The position numbers were made by a program, and so were the translations under genes. The notes beneath the pieces are model-generated. The model had not been told where the DNA came from. It did not search any database and saw only the letters and a program-made list of their open reading frames with translations. Source: JAVBTT01 sp031556035 (GTDB taxonomy: Bacteria > Bacillota > Clostridia > Oscillospirales > UBA929). Taken from it: DNA of 64,000 bases. Shown here piece after piece: positions 25,347 through 34,390 of this stretch; within the stretch, counting starts at the first letter, position 1, and each line of letters opens with the position of its first letter. Where the stretch lies: assembly GCA_031556035.1 (NCBI GenBank), contig JAVBTT010000001.1, forward strand, positions 62,001-126,000, in the 5' to 3' direction.

Positions 25347-25374
25347 TTATCGGCATTTTTAAAGTCAAACTTTA
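25347..25374 (-). promoter_or_regulatory. Sigma-D promoter of flhO-flhP
   Basis: On the minus strand TAAAGTTT begins at 25374 and GCCGATAA occupies 25347-25354, both full consensus, with 16 bases between TAAA and the -10. It is the best sigma-D match in the window. Confidence 0.8.
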
Positions 25375-25392
25375 GAGCACAACATGAGCGTT

Positions 25393-25983
25393 TTACTTTT
25401 CCAAATCGGCGATCAGCTTTACCTCGCCCTTGCCGATGCCCAGCTCTCGCGCTACCTCTTCCAGCGAAAGCCCCCTGCTCATAAGAAAGCGCACCTTCTG
25501 CGATTTCGTCTTGAGGCCGCTCAGTGTGCTCCTGTCACGCGAGCTGAGGCGGGACTCGCGTTTATTTCCGGAATTTTCCTGCCCGGGCGCCCCGGACATT
25601 CTCCCCCCGGGCGCCAGCGGACTCTCCGGTGCCGCCGAACGCCGGGGCGCTCCCCCCGACGGCTCATTACCCTGAGTATATTCAGAAAGATTTAATACCC
25701 TGTCCTCTGCCTGCATATACAGCGACGAGGCGCGACGGGAGAGTTCGGCGAGCTCCGCCCGCTCGCGCTCCAACTCCTCGTGCACCTCTCCAACGTATTC
25801 CTCAAAGCTGTCCATCATGCTCTCGATTTCAGAGTAGAGCCTGAATATTTTTTCCTCGCGGCGGTCGGACGCCGGGCTTCCTTCCACAGAGTCCAGCCTG
25901 CGCATGACATAGCGGACGAAGACCACCGCCAGAACGAGTATAATCACGGAAAAGCCGGCAATATACAGCCAATATCCCCACAT
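25393..25983 (-). CDS. Membrane-anchored coiled-coil protein of the flagellar cluster (DUF6115-like)
   Basis: A 196-residue protein with an N-terminal membrane segment (about 4-26), a charged coiled coil (about 45-100, EIESMMDSFEEYVGEVHEELERERAELAELS), a Pro/Ser/Gly-rich linker and a C-terminal helix-turn-helix-like tail (KVRFLMSRGLSLEEVARELGIGKGEVKLIADL). This architecture is common next to sigD in clostridial flagellar clusters. No function is established; it may tie the cluster to the membrane or to gene control. Confidence 0.75.
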   Translation of the reverse strand: MWGYWLYIAGFSVIILVLAVVFVRYVMRRLDSVEGSPASDRREEKIFRLYSEIESMMDSFEEYVGEVHEELERERAELAELSRRASSLYMQAEDRVLNLSEYTQGNEPSGGAPRRSAAPESPLAPGGRMSGAPGQENSGNKRESRLSSRDRSTLSGLKTKSQKVRFLMSRGLSLEEVARELGIGKGEVKLIADLEK

Positions 25984-25992
25984 AATATGACC

Positions 25993-26370
25993 TCATAACG
26001 TTATATCCAGCCGATGTTCGACACATTTGTCCTTTTTGTTAGGCTCTACCGAGAGACCGAGCAATCTCTGCTCCGCCCTTCGCTTAAGCCTTGTTAGTTG
26101 ATCCTCCCCCTCCGGCGAGGGTTCGGTTTCTTCGGGCTCATCCCTGTCGGGCCGCCCTCCCCGGTCCTTGCCGCACTCGTCGGCCTGAATCCTGCGCCCC
26201 TCCGTTTCCTTCGCCGCCTGGGCGCGGTGGAGCTTTCGCTCCGTCTGCTCGGCCTCGTCCCGCTTCATAGCGGGGGCGTTCAGCCCCTGGCGCGCAAGCT
26301 CAGACGCTTTCTCGGCCGTCGCCTCAACAGGGCGTGCCAGCGACATAGGCGTGTCGATGCGCAGAGACAT
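25993..26370 (-). CDS. Hypothetical charged protein of the flagellar cluster
   Basis: A 125-residue, highly charged, probably disordered protein (Glu/Lys/Arg-rich throughout) ending in EHRLDITL. A perfect ribosome site (GGAGGTGA) precedes the ATG, and the reading frame fills the space between sigD and the coiled-coil gene with short gaps, so it is very likely real. Small proteins of this kind with a conserved hydrophobic C-terminal tip are common after sigD in Clostridia. I do not recognise a named family. Confidence 0.65.
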   Translation of the reverse strand: MSLRIDTPMSLARPVEATAEKASELARQGLNAPAMKRDEAEQTERKLHRAQAAKETEGRRIQADECGKDRGGRPDRDEPEETEPSPEGEDQLTRLKRRAEQRLLGLSVEPNKKDKCVEHRLDITL

Positions 26371-26420
26371 GCGTATTCACCTCCATGTGAACAGCTGGTC
26401 GGCTTCCTGCCGTGTAGTTT

Positions 26421-27200
26421 TTACGCGCCAAACGCGTGCTTCATTTTAAGCCTCAGCGACATTATCGCCTTCGCGTGTATCTGGCTCACTCTCGACTCGG
26501 TAACGCCTAAAACCGCCCCTATTTCCTTGAGTGTCAGCTCGTCGTTGTAGTATAGCGAGACAACAAGCTTCTCCTTTTCCGGAAGCCCTTCTATGCTGGA
26601 TGCCAGTATTTCCTTGAGCTCGTTGCGCTCGTAGCTTTCCTCCGGGCTCTCGTCATGCGAGGCGACAAGCTCCTCAGAGTTCATACGATCCACAAGTATT
26701 TCGTCAAGGCAGACCACATTAAACGCGTGGGACTCGTCCAGCGTCTTTTTGACGTCGTCAACATTCATCGAGATAAATTCGGCCACCTCGTTCTCGCTCG
26801 GCGAGCGGCCCAGCTTGAACTCCAGGGCGTCCATCCCCTCCTCGATTCGCTTGATCTTCTGCCGAAGGCTGATTGGAGCCCAGTCCTGCTTGCGCAGCTG
26901 GTCAATGATCTCACCCTTTATGCGGAGCGAAGCGTAGGTTTCGAACTTTACCTCTTTACTTATATCGAACTTATCTATGGCGTCCATAAGCCCCAAAAGC
27001 CCGCAGCTCATAAGATCGTCAAAATCCACATGCTTTCGGTAGGTTGGCATCATTCTCAGCACTATGGCCTTTACAAGATGCACATACTGCATAACCAGCT
27101 GGTTCCTCAGCTCCATATTCTTTGTCTCGCTGAAATCCTTCCACAGCCTCACCAGCTTTTCCTGGTTGCGGGGCTGGCTTTGCGTTTGAGAAGCAGGCAT
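26421..27200 (-). CDS. sigD: Flagellar sigma factor SigD/FliA
   Basis: A 259-residue sigma-28 family factor. Region 2 reads LVMQYVHLVKAIVLRMMPTYRKHVDFDDLMSCGLLGLMDAIDKFD and KFETYASLRIKGEIIDQLRKQDWAPISLRQKIK. Region 4 is SSIEGLPEKEKLVVSLYYNDELTLKEIGAVLGVTESRVSQIHAKAIMSLR. It should direct the sigma-D-like promoters before flhO, flgM and flagellin, restrained by FlgM. It has its own sigma-A promoter and a leader inverted repeat, so it need not depend on read-through from the long fli-flh transcript. Confidence 0.95.
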   Translation of the reverse strand: MPASQTQSQPRNQEKLVRLWKDFSETKNMELRNQLVMQYVHLVKAIVLRMMPTYRKHVDFDDLMSCGLLGLMDAIDKFDISKEVKFETYASLRIKGEIIDQLRKQDWAPISLRQKIKRIEEGMDALEFKLGRSPSENEVAEFISMNVDDVKKTLDESHAFNVVCLDEILVDRMNSEELVASHDESPEESYERNELKEILASSIEGLPEKEKLVVSLYYNDELTLKEIGAVLGVTESRVSQIHAKAIMSLRLKMKHAFGA

Positions 27201-27223
27201 TTTTATCCCCCTAAGGAATATTA

Positions 27224-27306
27224 TTCCGGTACCCCGCAGCAGCGCGAAATCGGTCTGCTTCCGTACCGGAACAATTTATTGTAAACATTATTAAGCGTTT
27301 AGTCAA
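27224..27306 (-). promoter_or_regulatory. Sigma-A promoter and leader inverted repeat of sigD
   Basis: On the minus strand TTGACT (27301-27306), a 17-base spacer and TACAAT (27278-27283) form a near-consensus promoter. Just downstream, TTCCGGTAC (27263-27271) and GTACCGGAA (27224-27232) make a 9-bp inverted repeat with a 30-base loop, ending about 24 bases before the sigD ATG. Two TATAAT boxes further upstream (27370-27400) lack -35 partners. Confidence 0.68.
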
Positions 27307-27430
27307 GTATTTGCGTATTTTTGGGGAGAATGCACGTTGTACGGCGGCGCGGGATCACATAACGTAGGTTGTACATTATAGAGGCATTATTATACTGGGA
27401 TTATTTGCTCACCCGCCCCGCGACGCTCTT

Positions 27431-28138
27431 CTATATTTTCTGTCTCTCCTTGACCTGCTCGTTGAAGATGTATTTTATTATTTTGCGGCGCAGGCGCTCC
27501 TCAATATTCACAAACTGCACCCCTATGCGCCAGGGGAGCCCGTTCCGGGCCTCCTCAGCCCGCATCACCAGCGCGTCTACGGTGATTTCCTCCTCGTCCG
27601 AAAACGTCACCGTGCACTCCAAAAGGCAGTTTTTCTCATAGCTCTCCCTGGCGGAAAACCGAAGACCTCCCCCGCTTATATCCAGCGTCAGGCAGTCCTC
27701 CGACGGATAGTCGCCCTCTCTGGGCATTCCCATGTATCGCCGGTCGAATATCCTGCGCAGCGTCTCCTCTATGGACATCCCGGAAAGCGTCTCGGCGTCG
27801 GCCAGCATGCTCACCCTGACGGGCAGCACAGTGTCGTAGCGCACAAAATCCCTGCGCTGATATTTGCTGATAGGGCTCTTTATCTCTATTTCACACAGCT
27901 CTATATTGCCGTCGTTGTAACGGCGCAGAAGGGCCGCCACAAAGGAGAACATGCCTGACTGACGAAAATACACCACGTTTACCAGCTCGCCGTCCGGTAT
28001 CGGCACGATGACACTCCTGTATGTCGGCGCTGAAATAACAAGGTTGCCCGCCCTCGTTATCTCCTGTACGTTGCTGATGCATCTGCGCTCCCCGATGATC
28101 ACGTCAAGGCGCTCGCCAAGAGTAAGATCATAGTCCAC
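27431..28138 (-). CDS. PilZ-domain c-di-GMP receptor (YcgR-like)
   Basis: A 235-residue protein with an N-terminal YcgR-type beta domain (1-90) and a PilZ domain (95-230). Both c-di-GMP contacts are intact: RxxxR as RDFVR (96-100) and DxSxxG as DISGGG (153-158). Such proteins slow or stop flagella when c-di-GMP rises by contacting MotA or the switch. The GTG start at 28138 has AGGAGGCG nearby, and the gene starts three bases after the flhG stop, so it is in the fli-flh operon. Confidence 0.9.
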   Translation of the reverse strand: MDYDLTLGERLDVIIGERRCISNVQEITRAGNLVISAPTYRSVIVPIPDGELVNVVYFRQSGMFSFVAALLRRYNDGNIELCEIEIKSPISKYQRRDFVRYDTVLPVRVSMLADAETLSGMSIEETLRRIFDRRYMGMPREGDYPSEDCLTLDISGGGLRFSARESYEKNCLLECTVTFSDEEEITVDALVMRAEEARNGLPWRIGVQFVNIEERLRRKIIKYIFNEQVKERQKI

Positions 28139-28141
28139 GCG

Positions 28142-29029
28142 TCACGCCTCCTTTCCTCCCCTGCGTATAAGATTGTTCAAAAAACCGCGGAGTCCGCTCT
28201 TTCTATCTGACTCCGGCTCCAGATTCATGAATCTCCATGTGATTGCCTCCATGTCGCGCGCGGCCTGGGACTTGGGGAAGCTGAGCATAAAGGGATGCTG
28301 CAGGCGCACGGCCTTGGACGCCGCAGGATCAGACAGCACATAGCCCAGCGGCTCAAGGTCAATCTTCAGGTACAGCCTCACGACTCCCAAAAACTTCGCC
28401 AGCGTGTCCTCGCCCTCAGCCGCGCTCTCGGCTTTATTGACCACAAGCCTCATGCGCGCCGGGCTGTCCGAATTTGAAACCGATTTGACAAGGGCGTAAG
28501 CGTCCATGATCGCGGTCGGCTCCGGGGTGGTTATAACGATAACCTCATCTGAGGAGGTTATGATGCGCATGATGTTCTGGTTGACCCCGGCGCCCGTATC
28601 AAACAGAATCACATCCGCTATGTCATCTAATGATAACAGATTCTCCACCATGTTTGCAAGCTGTGTTTCGGATAAATTCATCAGCTCGACGACACCGGAG
28701 CCCCCTGAGATTATTTTTACCCCTCCCGGAGCGTCGAAGATCACGTCCATGATGTCCTTCTGATAGCTTATGACGTGGGACAGATCGAGACCGGGAGTGA
28801 TTCCCATCATGACGTCGACGTTTGCCAGACCGAAGTCCGCGTCCACGATAAGCGTCCTGAGTCCCTTTTTGGACAGGGCTATCGCCAGGTTTACCGTAAA
28901 GCTCGTCTTGCCAACCCCGCCCTTTCCGCTGGTCACGCAGACAACTCTGGCCCCCTCTCCTAAGCGGCGGGGGCGCTGGTGCTTGATGGACTGTACAATT
29001 TGTCTCAGTGCGCTTGCCTGATCATTCAT
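28142..29029 (-). CDS. flhG: Flagellar number regulator FlhG (MinD-like ATPase)
   Basis: A 295-residue MinD/ParA-type ATPase. The deviant Walker A motif is SGKGGVGKTSF (about 29-39), followed by IVDADFGLANVDVMMGI and VILFDTGAGVNQNIM. It works with FlhF to set flagellar number and position, and FlhG interacts with FliM/FliY in Firmicutes. The C-terminus carries basic and aromatic residues suited to membrane contact. It lies directly after flhF. Confidence 0.94.
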   Translation of the reverse strand: MNDQASALRQIVQSIKHQRPRRLGEGARVVCVTSGKGGVGKTSFTVNLAIALSKKGLRTLIVDADFGLANVDVMMGITPGLDLSHVISYQKDIMDVIFDAPGGVKIISGGSGVVELMNLSETQLANMVENLLSLDDIADVILFDTGAGVNQNIMRIITSSDEVIVITTPEPTAIMDAYALVKSVSNSDSPARMRLVVNKAESAAEGEDTLAKFLGVVRLYLKIDLEPLGYVLSDPAASKAVRLQHPFMLSFPKSQAARDMEAITWRFMNLEPESDRKSGLRGFLNNLIRRGGKEA

Positions 29030-29056
29030 ATTAAGAATCCTATAACGGCACGGGCA

Positions 29057-30349
29057 TCAGCCCGCCGGCTTCCCTGTAAGTCTCTGTATGATGTCCCTCG
29101 GGTTCATAACCTCTATATCGTCCGGCACCGTCTGGCCGGAGCCTATAAAGGAAATCGGCTTGTCTGTCAGGAACTTCGTGTTGAGCACCACTCCCCACGC
29201 GGGGTTCTCGTCCATCTTTGTAAAGAGTATTTTGTAGTCCTTCAGGAAGCCGTATGTCGTGATAATATTTAGAAGCCCCGCGAAGCCTGTGGTGGCGGAC
29301 AGCACCAGATGCACCTCGTCGCAGTCGGAGAGCTTGATCATCGACGTGATCTCCTCCTCCAGCGTGCGATCCTTCGGGCTTTTGCCGGCGGTGTCGATGA
29401 ACACGACGTCCTTGTCCTCATGCTCGCGCAGCGCCTCCGGCAGCTCATCCGGCCCATATACCACCGACAGCGGCACCTCGAGTATCTCCGCGTATGTCCT
29501 GAGCTGGTCCACCGCCGCAATCCGGTACGTGTCGGTGGTGATGATCCCCACCTTGGCGTGGTGATTTATGTGGTATATCGCGGCCAGCTTGGCGAGCGTA
29601 GTGGTTTTCCCCACGCCCGTCGAGCCCACCAGCATGACAACCGTGCGCTTGAAGCGCTTAAGGCGAAGAGGGGCGGGCTCCCCGAGCGTCTGGCGCAGTA
29701 TCTGCTCCATGACCTCGACCGGGTTGGCCTTCTGCTTTGTGACTATTTCGGTCACCTCGCGGGCTATCTTGTGCGCGAACTCCTCATGCACCTCGTTTTC
29801 AAGCAGCGAGCCCAAAAGCGAGTCCACCTCGGCGGGATAACCTCCGCGCACAGCCTCGCGCGAGGAATTTATAGCGCCCGTCAGGTTCTGCACGGTCGCG
29901 GCCAGCGCCTCAATCTTGGTCTCAAGGGAGGCTATTTTTGAATCATCCTGAACGGGCGGCTTTATCGCTACCGCTCCCCTGGGCGAAGCTCCCGGCAGGA
30001 CGACGGGCTTGAACTCCGGACCCGCGCCCTGATAGGCCGGAAACTTCAGCGGAGCGGGCGGCACTGCCTCTGACATGTCCGACTCCGGAAGCGGTCTGTC
30101 GGTTTTCTTGAGCTGGGGAGTGAGCGGTGGCAGGGGGTTGGGCTTCTTCTTCTTTGCGGGCGGCTCTGCCGCCGACTCAGGCGGCTCGTAAGCCGCCACC
30201 ACCTCGACCATCGGCTTCCGGAAGAATCCCCTGAGTCCCTTGTGCCTGATGGTGCGCTGGTTTAGTATAAAGGCGTCCCTGCCCAGCTCATCGCGGATTT
30301 TACTCAGAGCCTCCGGCATGTCATTTGCGATATAGCGTTTTACATTCAC
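29057..30349 (-). CDS. flhF: Flagellar SRP-type GTPase FlhF
   Basis: A 430-residue protein with the B-domain start MNVKRYIANDMPEALSKIRDELGRDAFILNQRTI, a Pro/Lys-rich linker (about 75-150), then SRP-GTPase motifs: VGSTGVGKTTTLAKLAAIYH (about 237-256), TTDTYRIAAVDQLRTYAEIL, VFIDTAGKSPKDRT and LFTKMDENPAWG. It places the flagellar export gate in the membrane. Its start overlaps the flhA stop by four bases, so the two are translationally coupled. Confidence 0.95.
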   Translation of the reverse strand: MNVKRYIANDMPEALSKIRDELGRDAFILNQRTIRHKGLRGFFRKPMVEVVAAYEPPESAAEPPAKKKKPNPLPPLTPQLKKTDRPLPESDMSEAVPPAPLKFPAYQGAGPEFKPVVLPGASPRGAVAIKPPVQDDSKIASLETKIEALAATVQNLTGAINSSREAVRGGYPAEVDSLLGSLLENEVHEEFAHKIAREVTEIVTKQKANPVEVMEQILRQTLGEPAPLRLKRFKRTVVMLVGSTGVGKTTTLAKLAAIYHINHHAKVGIITTDTYRIAAVDQLRTYAEILEVPLSVVYGPDELPEALREHEDKDVVFIDTAGKSPKDRTLEEEITSMIKLSDCDEVHLVLSATTGFAGLLNIITTYGFLKDYKILFTKMDENPAWGVVLNTKFLTDKPISFIGSGQTVPDDIEVMNPRDIIQRLTGKPAG

Positions 30350-32385
30350 AGCGTCACCATCCCCTCGGCCTGAATGTCTATATTCTGCTCAACTTCGTTA
30401 TAGGAGAGCACGGTCAGGTCGGGCGCGAGCTGGTCGACCAGCCGCTTGAAGTGCGGGCGCACCACAGGGCCCGTCAGCACCAGCGGGGCCATACCCAGCG
30501 AATTCATGCGCTCCACCGCGCGTCGCAGCGAAGTGAATATCTTCTGCACCGTATCCGCCTCAAGCGCCACAAACGCGCCCTGTTCGGTCTGACGCAGATT
30601 GTCCGTCATAAGCTGCTCGACCATTGGATCAAGAGTTATCACATGCGCCTTGCGGCCCTGGATGAATTTGTTGCTTATAGAGCGTTTAAGAGCCTGCCGG
30701 ACATACTCGGTCAGCATGTCCGTATCCCGGGTTATCCCCGAGTAATCGCTCATTGTTTCGACTATGGTCGCCATATCTCTTATGGAAACGCCCTCGCGCA
30801 GCAGATTTCCCAATACTCTTTGTATATCCCCCAGCGAAAATACTTTGGGTATAACATCGTCGACGAGTGAGGGCTGGTTTTGCCGCAGATTGTCGACAAG
30901 CACCTGCACCTGCTGCCGCCCGAGCAGCTCATGCGCGTGCCGGCGCACTATCTCGGTGAGATGGGTGGCTATGACGGACGGCGGGTCGACGATAGTGAAG
31001 CCCAGCATCTCAGCGCGCTCCCTCTGCTTGCCGGATATCCACTTCGCCGGCAGCCCGAAGGCGGGCTCTACCGTCTCAATGCCCTCTATGTCCTCGGTGA
31101 TGTCGCCCGGGTTCATCGCGAGATAGTGGTCCAGCACTATCTCCCCGTGAGCCACCTCGTTGCCCTTGATCGCGATGCTGTATTCGTTTGCGGCGAGCTG
31201 TATGTTGTCCCTGAGGCGTATGATCGGCACGATCAGGCCCAGCTCCAGCGCGCACTGCCGCCTTATCATGACCACACGGTCGAGCAGATCCCCTCCCTGG
31301 CTCGTCTCGGCTAGCGGTATGATGCCGTAGCCGAAGAACAGCTCTATCGGGTCGACCTGCAAAAGCGACACCACGTTCTCCGGCTTCCGGGTCTCCTGAG
31401 CCTGCTGCTCGACCTCCTCCACATCCTCCACGATGTCCTTTTTATTCTGTCTGCCGCGCAGCATGACGCCCAGCACAATCAGCGCCCCGCCGATCGGCAG
31501 GGTGGCGTACCACGGCATGCCGGGGATTATCGTGATGATCGAGAGCACGGCGCCCGCTATCATCAGGACGGCGGGCTGCTGTGTGATCTGGCGGGACAGG
31601 TCGGTGCCCATGGACTCGTCGCTGGAGGCCTTTGTGACAATTATGCCGGTCGCGGTGGATATCAGCAGCGACGGTATCTGCGCACAGAGGCCGTCGCCTA
31701 TCGCGGCGATTACGAACGTTCTGAGCGGGTCGGCCACCCCGGTCATGCTGCCGATTATCAGACCGCCAATGATATTGACGCCGGTGACTATGATGCCGAG
31801 TATGTTGTCCCCCTTGACAAACTTGGAAGCTCCGTCCATGCTTCCGTAGAAATCCGCCTCGCGGGACACGGCTACGCGGCGCTTGCGTGCGGTTGCCTCG
31901 TCTATGGCGCCGGAGTTGAGGTCGGCGTCTATCGCCATCTGCTTGCCCGGCATCGCGTCCAGCGTAAAGCGCGCCGCGACCTCCGCCACCCTCTCCGCGC
32001 CCTTTGTGATGACCAGGAACTGGGCGAGCACGAGAATGATGAATATGACGGCGCCGACGACAAGATCCCCCCCGCCCACATAGTTGCCGAAGGTTGCGAC
32101 CATATGGCCCGCGAATCCGCCGTTTCCCAGTATTAGCCTTGTGGAGCTGATATTGAGCGCCATCCTGAAAATCGTCATAATAAGGAGAAGGGACGGAAAT
32201 GTCGAGAAGTCCAGCACCTCTTTGGTGTTGAGCGCAATCAGCAATATGGATATGGACACCGCGATATTGATGACTATCATGATGTCCAGCATGGTCGGCG
32301 TGAGGGAGATGATGAGCATGAGCACAACCGCGACGACGATGACCGCGACGACGATATCGCCGACCTTGAATTTTGTGGCTGTCAT
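30346..32385 (-). CDS. flhA: Flagellar export gate protein FlhA
   Basis: A 679-residue export-gate subunit. About eight membrane helices fill residues 15-310. The FHIPEP-type loop reads SREADFYGSMDGASKFVKGDNILGIIV, followed by GADP-like STATGIIVTKA. The cytoplasmic domain (about 340-679) includes LIVPIIRLRDNIQLAANEYSIAIKG and HLTEIVRRHAHELLGRQ. Nothing is missing. It stands between flhB and flhF as in other Firmicutes. Confidence 0.97.
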   Translation of the reverse strand: MTATKFKVGDIVVAVIVVAVVLMLIISLTPTMLDIMIVINIAVSISILLIALNTKEVLDFSTFPSLLLIMTIFRMALNISSTRLILGNGGFAGHMVATFGNYVGGGDLVVGAVIFIILVLAQFLVITKGAERVAEVAARFTLDAMPGKQMAIDADLNSGAIDEATARKRRVAVSREADFYGSMDGASKFVKGDNILGIIVTGVNIIGGLIIGSMTGVADPLRTFVIAAIGDGLCAQIPSLLISTATGIIVTKASSDESMGTDLSRQITQQPAVLMIAGAVLSIITIIPGMPWYATLPIGGALIVLGVMLRGRQNKKDIVEDVEEVEQQAQETRKPENVVSLLQVDPIELFFGYGIIPLAETSQGGDLLDRVVMIRRQCALELGLIVPIIRLRDNIQLAANEYSIAIKGNEVAHGEIVLDHYLAMNPGDITEDIEGIETVEPAFGLPAKWISGKQRERAEMLGFTIVDPPSVIATHLTEIVRRHAHELLGRQQVQVLVDNLRQNQPSLVDDVIPKVFSLGDIQRVLGNLLREGVSIRDMATIVETMSDYSGITRDTDMLTEYVRQALKRSISNKFIQGRKAHVITLDPMVEQLMTDNLRQTEQGAFVALEADTVQKIFTSLRRAVERMNSLGMAPLVLTGPVVRPHFKRLVDQLAPDLTVLSYNEVEQNIDIQAEGMVTL

Positions 32386-32447
32386 ATGCTCACCTCCCGG
32401 ATTGAAAGTATATCGTCAAGCGATTATGGCAGGTAGAACCCTTGCCT

Positions 32448-33605
32448 CTACCCTCTTTGACGAAAGAGGGTGCCGTCCGTAGGCGGCGGTTGTTTTCCGC
32501 TGTATAGTCGGCCGCGCCTGGCCTGCGGAGGGGGATTCTTCTTTTTGTAAACGTACGCCAGTATTTCGGCAACCGCCGCGAACATGTCGTCCGGGATTTT
32601 GTGCCCGATATCGCAGGCGGCGTACAGCGCCTGGGCCACCGGCTTGTTCTCCACTATCTCGACGCCCAGCTCCCGTGCCTTCTCCTTGATTTTCTGGGCC
32701 ACAAAGTCCTTGCCCTTGGCCACCACAACCGGGGCCGGGGCCTCGGCTTCGTTATACCGCAGAGCCACCGCGTAGTGCGTCGGGTTCGTAATGACCACAT
32801 CCGCCTTCGGCAGGGACTGCATCATGCGCATCATGCTCATCTGCCGCGCCTTCTCGCGCCGGCGTCCCTTGATCTGCGGGTCGCCCTCCTGCTGCTTGTA
32901 CTCCTGCTTGACCTCTTCCTTGGTCATCTTGAGGTTTTTCTCGTACTCCCACCACTGGTACAGGTAGTCCACAAGTCCTATTCCCACCAGAGCCAGTATC
33001 GCCTTGAACGCCAGCGAAAAGCAAATGCTGACTATTTCTCCGGCGGCCTGTCCGACCGTGACGTCCATAAGGCCGGGGAAGCTGTCGAAATAATCCATGT
33101 ATTCATTGTACACCAAAACTCCGACGACCGTTATCTTTATTATCGCCTTGAGCATCTCCACCAGACTGCGCATCGAAAAAATGCGCTTAAAGCCCTGCAG
33201 GGGGTTGATCTTGCTGAATTTTGGCTTCAGGGACTCCCCGGAAAACATAAATCCGACCTGCATCAGGTTGGCGACCGCGCCCACCACGACCGCGACTATC
33301 AGGATAGGGGCCAATATCATAACAAAGCGCCATACGATGTCCCCCACAAATGAGGACATATCGGCAATCCCGACATCCTCCCTGACCTCTCCCATCCGCT
33401 CAAACACGGATTTCAGCACCTCGGTCATCCCGCTGATTATCCCTCCGCCGAACAGGAACAGCGCCCCGAACATCGCGGCGGTCGTCACAGCGGTGTTGAC
33501 CTCCGCGCTTTTTAGAACCTGGCCGCGTTTTCTGGCGTCCTCGCGCTTTTTGGGAGTAGCCTTTTCGGTCTTTTCGCCGGTGCCCTGATCGGGAGGAGGC
33601 GTCAT
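32448..33605 (-). CDS. flhB: Flagellar export switch protein FlhB
   Basis: A 385-residue substrate-specificity switch. Four membrane helices lie in about 30-215. The autocleavage site NPTH sits in VVITNPTHYAVALRY (about 271-274). The cytoplasmic C-domain ends in a Pro/Arg-rich tail (NPPPQARRGRLYSGKQPPPTDG) longer than usual. The last codons overlap an inverted repeat ACCCTCTTT-gacg-AAAGAGGGT (32450-32471), so the tail looks extended into a terminator-like sequence. The start overlaps the fliR stop. Confidence 0.95.
   Translation of the reverse strand: MTPPPDQGTGEKTEKATPKKREDARKRGQVLKSAEVNTAVTTAAMFGALFLFGGGIISGMTEVLKSVFERMGEVREDVGIADMSSFVGDIVWRFVMILAPILIVAVVVGAVANLMQVGFMFSGESLKPKFSKINPLQGFKRIFSMRSLVEMLKAIIKITVVGVLVYNEYMDYFDSFPGLMDVTVGQAAGEIVSICFSLAFKAILALVGIGLVDYLYQWWEYEKNLKMTKEEVKQEYKQQEGDPQIKGRRREKARQMSMMRMMQSLPKADVVITNPTHYAVALRYNEAEAPAPVVVAKGKDFVAQKIKEKARELGVEIVENKPVAQALYAACDIGHKIPDDMFAAVAEILAYVYKKKNPPPQARRGRLYSGKQPPPTDGTLFRQRG
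32450..32471 (-). terminator. Hairpin overlapping the 3' end of flhB
   Basis: A 9-bp perfect stem with loop GACG sits on the flhB stop codon, 65 bases before flhA. No T-run follows. It may attenuate or process the transcript between flhB and flhA. Confidence 0.45.
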
Positions 33606-34390
33606 GTCGGAATCATCCCTCCTGTGAGCGTTTCAATCGCTTCATACATCATGTCGAATATGGGGCCGGTAGCCGTAACAAAGAACGGCGTCATGAGAAA
33701 GAGCATCAGAAGCCCGAGTATTACCTTTATAGGTATGCCCACCACAAAGACGTTCATCTGCGGCGCTGTGCGCACGATTATGCCAAGGCCTATCTCCGCG
33801 AGCAGCGCGGACGCCAGCACCGGCATCGCCACGTTAAGGGAGAGCACAAAGCAGTTAACGAACGTGTCCAGGGCCATACCCGCCAGCGACGGCGGGAAAA
33901 ACGCGCCGCCCACAGGGATATAATCAAACGTCTTCATGACTATCCCGATCAGCTTTGTCAGACCTCCCGACACGAGAAAGCACTGTATCATAACGACGTT
34001 CAGCAACCCGCCGGATATCGGCATCTGCGTATTCGCGGACGAGTCGTACATCTGCGCCATCGTGAATCCGATCTGCATGTCGATTATGTGCCCCGCCGTG
34101 TAGACAATGGTGAAAAACATGATCGTAATAAACCCTATAATAAAGCCCACCATCAGCTCCGAAAAAATGCTCAGCAGCAGGGCTATCGTATTGTCAAACG
34201 GATAGGGCGCGGCAGGCGGATAGAAGTTTATCATGATCAGCGCCATCAGCAGCGAGAAGCCCAGCTTGAGCATGGCGGGGATATTCTGGCGCCCCAGTAT
34301 CGGCGACAGCACAAACATCGCGGATACGCGCGTCAATATCAGCAGCAGCTGCACGAACCACGCCAGCATGTTGTCCGTCAGCGTGATCAT
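33602..34390 (-). CDS. fliR: Flagellar export protein FliR
   Basis: A 262-residue membrane protein with about six hydrophobic segments and family blocks RVSAMFVLSPILGRQNIPAMLKLGFSLLMA, GHIIDMQIGFTMAQMYDSS and GLGIIVRTAPQMNVFVVGIPIKVILGL. It joins FliP and FliQ in the export-gate core. It overlaps both neighbours by four bases (ATGA). Confidence 0.95.
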   Translation of the reverse strand: MITLTDNMLAWFVQLLLILTRVSAMFVLSPILGRQNIPAMLKLGFSLLMALIMINFYPPAAPYPFDNTIALLLSIFSELMVGFIIGFITIMFFTIVYTAGHIIDMQIGFTMAQMYDSSANTQMPISGGLLNVVMIQCFLVSGGLTKLIGIVMKTFDYIPVGGAFFPPSLAGMALDTFVNCFVLSLNVAMPVLASALLAEIGLGIIVRTAPQMNVFVVGIPIKVILGLLMLFLMTPFFVTATGPIFDMMYEAIETLTGGMIPT

